Assembly (NCBI GenBank): GCA_015486785.1
Contig: WFQZ01000067.1
Coordinates: 1 to 10,081, forward strand
Direction: 5' to 3'
DNA from: Thermoflexales bacterium
GTDB taxonomy: Bacteria; Chloroflexota; Anaerolineae; B4-G1; SLSP01
Length of the DNA: 10,081 bases
Shown here: one piece after another, positions 6,297-10,081 of the stretch
How the letters are laid out: every line of letters starts with the position of its first letter
How positions within the stretch are numbered: position 1 is the first letter of the stretch
Position numbers and translations under genes: made by a program
Notes under the pieces: generated by a model
The model's database searches: none
What the model saw: the letters and a program-made list of their open reading frames with translations, nothing else
Told to the model about the DNA's origin: nothing

Positions 6297-7118
6297 ATGT
6301 TCGAGGCTATGTGGCAGGCTTTACAATTCGATTTTATGCGTAACGCCCTGACGGCGGGGCTGTTGGTGAGCGTCGCCTGCGGCATCATCGGGACGCTGGT
6401 GGTGGTCAACCGCATCGTGTTTATCAGCGGCGGCATCGCGCACGCTGCCTACGGAGGCGTGGGGCTGGGGTACTTTTTCAAGTTCAATCCGGTGCTGGGC
6501 GCGGTGCTGTTTAGCGTGGCCTCGGCTCTGGGGATGGGCACCGTGCAACGTCGCACCAGGCAGCGGGCCGACACGCTCATCGGGGTGATGTGGGCCATCG
6601 GAATGGCCATTGGCATCATCCTGATTGACTTGAGCGCGGGTTACAAGGCCGACTTGATGAGCTATCTCTTCGGTAGCATCCTCGCCGTCCCCACCGCCGA
6701 CTTGTGGGTTATGGCTGTCTTGGATGTGGGGATTCTGCTGACGGTGGCTCTGTTCTACAAGGAACTGCTGGCTTTTTCCTTCGACGAAGTTTTCACCACC
6801 GCCATCGGCATTCCGGTGGACGCGATCTATCTGCTGCTGCTGAGCCTGATCGCGTTCACGGTGGTGATGCTGATGCAAGTGGTGGGGCTGATCATGGTGA
6901 TCTCAATGCTCACCATTCCGGCGGCCATCAGCGGGATGTTCGTCAAGGAGCTGCGGCGCATGATGGGCGGGGCGATTGTGCTAGGGATGATCTTCACCAC
7001 CGTGGGATTATGGCTCTCTTACTTCCTCAACCTCACTTCGGGCGCGACGATCATCCTGGTTTCGGGGCTGACCTATCTGCTGGCTCTGGGGCTACAGGCA
7101 ACCCGCCATCAAGCCTGA
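6297..7118 (+). CDS. ABC-3 family metal (zinc/manganese type) transporter permease, ZnuB-like
   Basis: A 273-residue polytopic inner-membrane subunit of a metal ABC transporter. Hydrophobic helices fill nearly the whole length, about eight or nine spans. The early block AGLLVSVACGIIGTLVVVNR, then ISGGIAHAAYGGVGLGY with its conserved His, is diagnostic of the ABC-3 family (ZnuB, MntB, SitC/D), and the length is normal for it. The middle region TLIGVMWAIGMAIGIIL and the late GLIMVISMLTIPAA segment also fit. It would pair with an ATPase and a periplasmic or lipoprotein metal-binding protein, yet neither is in this window: upstream is a glycosyltransferase, downstream is lysS on the other strand. 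Partners must be encoded elsewhere. Zinc versus manganese cannot be told. Its stop overlaps the lysS 3' end by 10 bp. Confidence 0.9.
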   Translation: MFEAMWQALQFDFMRNALTAGLLVSVACGIIGTLVVVNRIVFISGGIAHAAYGGVGLGYFFKFNPVLGAVLFSVASALGMGTVQRRTRQRADTLIGVMWAIGMAIGIILIDLSAGYKADLMSYLFGSILAVPTADLWVMAVLDVGILLTVALFYKELLAFSFDEVFTTAIGIPVDAIYLLLLSLIAFTVVMLMQVVGLIMVISMLTIPAAISGMFVKELRRMMGGAIVLGMIFTTVGLWLSYFLNLTSGATIILVSGLTYLLALGLQATRHQA

Positions 7119-8620
7119 TTTTTGGGGCGCAAGTGCGGGTAGAGCAGCACATCCCGAATTGAGGCGTGATCGGTGAACAGCATCGCCAGCCGGTCAATCC
7201 CCAGCCCGAAGCCGCCATTGGGCGGCATGCCGTACTTCATCGCCCGCAAGTAGTCCGTGTCCATCGGCTGAGCTTCCGCATCTCCGGCCTCGTAAGCGCG
7301 GCCTTGCTGGAGGAAACGGCGTTCCTGCTCAAAGGGATCGTTCAGCTCGGTGAAGGCGTTGCCCAACTCCATCCCGCCGATGAACAACTCGAACCGCTCC
7401 ACGTGTGTGGCGTCGTCGGGCTTTTGCTTCGCCAGCGGGGAAATTTCCACCGGATAGTCATGCACAAACGTGGGTTGGATCAACGTCGGCTCGACTTCAG
7501 AGAGCAAGTTATCCACCAGATGCCCCCAGGTGGCCTTGCTATCGGCCTCGTATCCACGCTGCCGCATCTCGGCACGCAGCGTATCGGCCTCCGGGAAGCT
7601 CACGTAGTCAATGCCGGTGCCCTCGCGGATTAAGTCGCGCAGGGAGACGCGCTTCCAAGGCGGCGTGAGGTCAATTTCCTGCCCCTTGAAGCTCAATGTG
7701 TGCTTGCCCAACACCTTGTGGGCTGCCGAGGCGATCATCTGCTCGGCGGTTTCCATCATGCCGTTGAGATCGCTGTACGCGCAGTACAGTTCCAACTGCG
7801 TGAATTCCGGGTTGTGCTTGTACGACACACCTTCATTGCGGAAATCCCGCCCGATCTCGTACACTCGCTCGTACATGCCCACCAACAGCCGCTTCAAGTA
7901 CAACTCGAACGAGATGCGCAAATACAAATCCTGCTTGAGCTGATTGTGGTGGGTGATGAAGGGCCGCGCCGCCGCGCCGCCGTAGATCGGTTGCAGGATC
8001 GGCGTTTCCACTTCCAAGTAGCCTTGCTCATCCAGCCAGGCGCGGAGTGCGCCGATCATCCGCGAGCGGATGCGGAACGTTTCGCGCACCTGGGGATTGA
8101 CGGCCAGATCGGCGTATCGCTGCCGGTAACGTTCCTCCACGTCGGCGAAGGCCCCGTAGCGCACTTCTTGGCCGTCCTTGTGGTATTCCTTGGGAATCGG
8201 CAGCGGGGTGATGGCTTTCGCCAACATCCGCAGGTGCTGCACCTGCACGCTGATCTCGCCGGTGCGGGTGCGGATCAACGGGCCGCCGGCCTCAACGAAA
8301 TCGCCCAGGTCGAACGTCTTTTTGAACAACCGGAACAGCTCATCGCCCAAGTCGTTGCGCCGCACGAAGAGTTGCATCTTGCCGCTGCCGTCTTCAATGT
8401 GGGCGAAGGCGATCTTGCCCATCACGCGGATGCTCACCAGCCGCCCGGCGACTTTCACCTCCGGCGGCTGCGCCTCGGATGATTCCGCCTGCTCGAAGGC
8501 GTGGATTGCTTCGGCCACCGAGTGCGACCGCGCGGCGCGGTGCGGATAAGCGGGCATACCGGCTTCCTGCAATTCGCGTAACTTCTCCAGTCGTTGACGT
8601 TCCAGATCGTTGAGTTCCAT
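7109..8620 (-). CDS. lysS: Lysyl-tRNA synthetase, class II
   Basis: Charges tRNA-Lys with lysine using ATP in the cytosol. At 503 residues it matches the normal length of about 500. The order is an N-terminal helix, an OB-fold anticodon-binding domain (about 55-135), and a class II catalytic core. Motif 1 is around GYLEVETPILQP (200-211), with GGAAARPFITHHN after it. Motif 2 is FRNEGVSYKHNPEFT (260-274), and motif 3 is GLGIDRLAMLF (472-482) followed by SIRDVLLYPHLRP. The lysine-pocket residues known from E. coli LysRS have counterparts: Glu239, Arg261, Glu277, Tyr279, Asn421, Phe423, Glu425. A Phe238 stands where E. coli has Pro in APELYLKR. Start at 8620 is supported by AAGGAG 4 nt upstream; greA ends 12 nt before it, so the two are co-transcribed. 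Its 3' end overlaps the convergent metal permease gene. Confidence 0.97.
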   Translation of the reverse strand: MELNDLERQRLEKLRELQEAGMPAYPHRAARSHSVAEAIHAFEQAESSEAQPPEVKVAGRLVSIRVMGKIAFAHIEDGSGKMQLFVRRNDLGDELFRLFKKTFDLGDFVEAGGPLIRTRTGEISVQVQHLRMLAKAITPLPIPKEYHKDGQEVRYGAFADVEERYRQRYADLAVNPQVRETFRIRSRMIGALRAWLDEQGYLEVETPILQPIYGGAAARPFITHHNQLKQDLYLRISFELYLKRLLVGMYERVYEIGRDFRNEGVSYKHNPEFTQLELYCAYSDLNGMMETAEQMIASAAHKVLGKHTLSFKGQEIDLTPPWKRVSLRDLIREGTGIDYVSFPEADTLRAEMRQRGYEADSKATWGHLVDNLLSEVEPTLIQPTFVHDYPVEISPLAKQKPDDATHVERFELFIGGMELGNAFTELNDPFEQERRFLQQGRAYEAGDAEAQPMDTDYLRAMKYGMPPNGGFGLGIDRLAMLFTDHASIRDVLLYPHLRPKNQA

Positions 8621-8632
8621 GATGCTCCTTGA

Positions 8633-9103
8633 CTACTCCACTTTGATAATCTCGAAGGTAATATCCCCGGCGGGGGCCTGCACCACAGCTTGCTCACCCA
8701 CGCGCTTCCCCAGCAAGGCCCGCCCCAACGGCGATTCGTTGGAGATCTTCCCTTTGCGCGGATCGGCCTCCGCCGATCCCACCACGTGATACTTCTCCTC
8801 CTCCGTCCCGCTGATCTCGCGGACGGTGACGTGGCTGCCGACATCCACCACGCCATCAGCGGCGTGCGATTCAATGATCGTCGCATGGCGCAATTGCTCA
8901 TCCAGCGCAATGATGCGGCCTTCGACAAAGGCTTGCTCGCGGCGGGCATCTTCCAACTCCGCATTTTCGATCAACTCGCCTTCGGCCAAAGCGGCGTGTA
9001 ATCGTTTGGCCACCTCCTGCCGCCGCACAGTTTTTAGATACTCTAATTCCTTTTCCAAGGCTGCATAGCCCTCACGGGTGAGATACACAGCTCGCGTGTT
9101 CAT
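8633..9103 (-). CDS. greA: Transcription elongation factor GreA
   Basis: A 156-residue factor that enters the RNA polymerase secondary channel and stimulates cleavage of backtracked transcripts. The N-terminal coiled coil (about residues 10-75) includes LTREGYAALEKELEYLK and the tip EGELIENAEL (41-50). The C-terminal FKBP-like domain (about 80-156) has VGSAEADPRKGKISNESPLG (108-127) and ends GDITFEIIKVE. Length is normal. At the tip, E. coli GreA has Asp41 and Glu44; here they correspond to Glu43 and Glu46, so both are acidic but the first is one methylene longer. GGAGGT at 9108-9113 (minus strand), 4 nt upstream, supports the ATG at 9103. It is the first gene of a greA-lysS operon, a common bacterial pairing, and is preceded by a structured leader with an internal terminator-like hairpin. 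Confidence 0.96.
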   Translation of the reverse strand: MNTRAVYLTREGYAALEKELEYLKTVRRQEVAKRLHAALAEGELIENAELEDARREQAFVEGRIIALDEQLRHATIIESHAADGVVDVGSHVTVREISGTEEEKYHVVGSAEADPRKGKISNESPLGRALLGKRVGEQAVVQAPAGDITFEIIKVE

Positions 9104-9105
9104 GG

Positions 9106-9117
9106 GGACCTCCGTCC
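9106..9117 (-). promoter_or_regulatory. Small hairpin enclosing the greA ribosome binding site
   Basis: On the minus strand GGAC (9117-9114), loop GGAG (9113-9110) and GTCC (9109-9106) can form a 4-bp stem. The Shine-Dalgarno GGAGGT lies in the loop and the start of the 3' arm. Weak by itself; it may modestly limit ribosome access. Confidence 0.35.
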
Positions 9118-9130
9118 TGTGAAGTTGATC

Positions 9131-9159
9131 GGCGCGCCGGAAAAGTCTGCCGCCGCGCC
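9131..9159 (-). other. Very GC-rich hairpin in the greA leader
   Basis: On the minus strand GGCGCGGCGG (9159-9150) can pair with CCGGCGCGCC (9140-9131) across a nine-base loop CAGACTTTT: nine of ten positions pair, with one G-G mismatch. No U-tract follows, so it is not a terminator. It sits between the terminator-like hairpin and the ribosome binding site. Confidence 0.65.
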
Positions 9160-9169
9160 TCTCATCCAG

Positions 9170-9204
9170 AAATAAAGAAAAAACCCGTGGCTCTCGCTCA
9201 CAGG
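9170..9204 (-). terminator. Promoter-proximal intrinsic terminator (attenuator candidate) in the greA leader
   Basis: On the minus strand CCTGTG (9204-9199) pairs with CACGGG (9189-9184) through six pairs including one G-U; after a bulged A, GC and GC close a GAGA (GNRA) tetraloop (9195-9192). Six T follow directly (9183-9178) and the tract continues CTTTATTT. Only this strand has the T-tract, and no gene on the minus strand lies upstream, so it acts in the greA leader. The hairpin begins within a few nucleotides of the transcription start expected from the promoter at 9212-9239. Confidence 0.75.
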
Positions 9205-9211
9205 CCGCGCG

Positions 9212-9239
9212 ATCATACCATAAATGTTGTTTTTAGCAA
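9212..9239 (-). promoter_or_regulatory. Promoter of the greA-lysS operon
   Basis: On the minus strand TTGCTA (9234-9239, four of six) is followed after 16 nt by TATGAT (9212-9217, five of six), preceded by TGG to make an extended -10. The start of transcription is expected near 9205-9206, giving a leader of about 100 nt before the greA ATG. Confidence 0.7.
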
Positions 9240-9302
9240 TGGGTGGCGGCGAGAGCTAACCGAGCGAGATGCGGCAAATTATGATGTCCTTCGCCCGTTC
9301 CC

Positions 9303-9330
9303 TTGACGCGGATCGTCTTTTCTTTATACT
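9303..9330 (+). promoter_or_regulatory. Promoter of the sugar ABC importer genes
   Basis: TTGACG (9303-9308, five of six) and TATACT (9325-9330, five of six) with a 16-nt spacer, about 39 nt upstream of the ATG at 9369. It is divergent from the greA promoter; the two -35 boxes are 63 nt apart. No convincing operator palindrome was seen. Confidence 0.75.
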
Positions 9331-9368
9331 CGTCTTCCCAGGCCAAAACCCATCGAGAGGAGATGTGT

Positions 9369-10081
9369 ATGGAAACTACAACTTACCGGCATCACCGAAA
9401 GATTCCACTGCTACCGTACTTGTTGATCCTGCCCACGGCGATCTTCGTGGCGATGTTCACCGCGTGGCCGACGCTGGAATCGTTCTACCAGAGCTTTTTC
9501 CTGCAACGGCTCAACATTGCCCGCTTCCGCAAACCCACTTTCATCGGGCTAGGGAATTACGCCACCTTGCTTTCCGATCCGCGCTTCATACGGGTGCTGG
9601 AGAACACCTTAATCTACGTCATCATCACCGTACCGCTCAGCATCCTACTGGCCTTCATCTTTTCCTTGCTGGTGAACCGCAAGGTGATGGGCGTAGGATT
9701 GGCACGGCTGGCTTTCTTTCACACCACGATTTTGCCGATGGTGAGCGCGGCCACCATCTGGATGTTCTTGTTTACGCCGGATTACGGACTTTTCAACACG
9801 GCCATCTCCGCGATTGGGTATCACGGCCCACAGAACTGGACCGGCTCGCCCAACCTAGCCTTGCTGGCCGTAATGATCGTTGCAATTTGGAAGAACGCCG
9901 GGTACTACATGATCTTCTACCTGGCGGGCTTGCAGAATTTGCCAACCGATATCTACGAGGCCGCCGCGCTCGACGGGGCCTCGTGGTGGCACAGTATGTG
10001 GAAGTTGACCCTGCCACTCTTGCGGCGCACCACGTTATTCATCACTACCACGGCCTTCATTGGAGCGTTTCAAACTGTGGA
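9369..10081 (+). CDS. ABC sugar transporter permease, UgpA/MalF-like (3' end cut by window edge)
   Basis: Inner-membrane subunit of a carbohydrate ABC importer (binding-protein-dependent transport family). 237 complete codons are visible. A short basic N-terminus (about residues 1-12) precedes TM1 at about 13-35 (PLLPYLLILPTAIFVAMF). The FIGLGNYATLLSDPRF block (58-73) is typical of UgpA-like permeases. More spans follow at about 80-102 and 115-137, then WMFLFTPDYGLFNTAI. The cytoplasmic EAA loop EAAALDGASWWHSMWKLTLP (197-216), which docks on the ATPase, is clear. The start at ATG 9369 fits GGAG at 9359-9362 six nt upstream; an in-frame ATG at 9363 is too close to that site. As the first gene after a good promoter, it probably heads an operon with a second permease and a solute-binding protein beyond the window. 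The transported sugar cannot be told. Confidence 0.93.
   Translation, partial: METTTYRHHRKIPLLPYLLILPTAIFVAMFTAWPTLESFYQSFFLQRLNIARFRKPTFIGLGNYATLLSDPRFIRVLENTLIYVIITVPLSILLAFIFSLLVNRKVMGVGLARLAFFHTTILPMVSAATIWMFLFTPDYGLFNTAISAIGYHGPQNWTGSPNLALLAVMIVAIWKNAGYYMIFYLAGLQNLPTDIYEAAALDGASWWHSMWKLTLPLLRRTTLFITTTAFIGAFQTV

Noticed and set aside
6321..6878. A 185-codon minus-strand frame opposite the metal permease
   Set aside because: His/Gln-rich shadow of a hydrophobic plus-strand protein; no ribosome binding site or motif.
7166..8549. Plus-strand reading frames of 110-260 codons opposite lysS
   Set aside because: The minus strand encodes a full class II lysyl-tRNA synthetase with all motifs; the plus frames have no family features.
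9131..9138. GGCGCGCC palindrome considered as a separate site
   Set aside because: It is part of the 3' arm of the greA leader hairpin and needs no further explanation.
9190..9256. 8-bp inverted repeat GCTCTCGC (9190-9197) and GCGAGAGC (9249-9256) around the greA promoter
   Set aside because: Only 8 bp match, without extension, and one copy is already explained by the loop of the leader hairpin; likely chance.
9305..9317. Imperfect palindrome GACG-N5-CGTC between -35 and -10 of the sugar importer promoter, considered as a repressor operator
   Set aside because: Four-base arms with mismatched centre; too short to claim an operator.
1..10081. Search by eye for CRISPR arrays, tRNA genes, insertion-sequence ends, toxin-antitoxin or phage genes
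   Set aside because: No regularly spaced repeats, cloverleaf sequences, transposase motifs or small paired ORFs with such features were found; all stretches over 300 bases are covered by genes.

Overview
The window reads as ordinary chromosomal DNA from a GC-rich (about 60 % by eye) bacterium. Protein style points tentatively to Chloroflexota (Anaerolineae-like): an amino-acid permease fused to universal-stress domains, a YdjI-like SPFH protein with a SHOCT tail next to a small helical protein, a group III-type phosphofructokinase, and a greA-lysS pair. No rRNA, tRNA, CRISPR array, insertion sequence or phage gene was seen, and nothing suggests recent transfer. The lineage call is from memory of the families, not from a search.

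Layout, left to right. (1) 1-2066, minus strand: an APC-family amino-acid permease carrying one complete and one incomplete UspA domain, cut by the left edge. (2) 2067-2263: a divergent promoter region. (3) 2264-3789, plus strand: a two-gene operon of a small all-helical protein and an SPFH/Band-7 protein of the YdjI type, closed by a strong intrinsic terminator at 3801-3837. (4) 3844-4983, minus strand: 6-phosphofructokinase, with a near-consensus promoter at 5017-5045. (5) 5128-7118, plus strand: a GT4-like glycosyltransferase followed 8 nt later by an ABC-3 family (zinc/manganese type) permease. (6) 7109-9103, minus strand: greA and then lysS, transcribed as one unit from a promoter at 9212-9239 through a roughly 100-nt structured leader. 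(7) 9369-10081, plus strand: the first gene of a sugar-type ABC importer (UgpA/MalF-like permease), cut by the right edge.

The genes are mostly housekeeping or transport: amino-acid uptake, probable envelope stress handling, glycolysis, surface glycosylation, metal transport, transcript cleavage, lysyl-tRNA formation and sugar uptake. The genes within each operon are closely spaced with clear Shine-Dalgarno sites.

The strongest non-coding signal is the greA leader: an intrinsic-terminator hairpin with a U-tract starts almost at the predicted transcription start, followed by a second very stable hairpin and a small hairpin holding the ribosome binding site. This resembles in concept the attenuated greA leader (GraL RNA) of E. 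coli. The helical protein/SPFH pair is the best candidate for an under-described protein module. I see no convincing wholly novel system.
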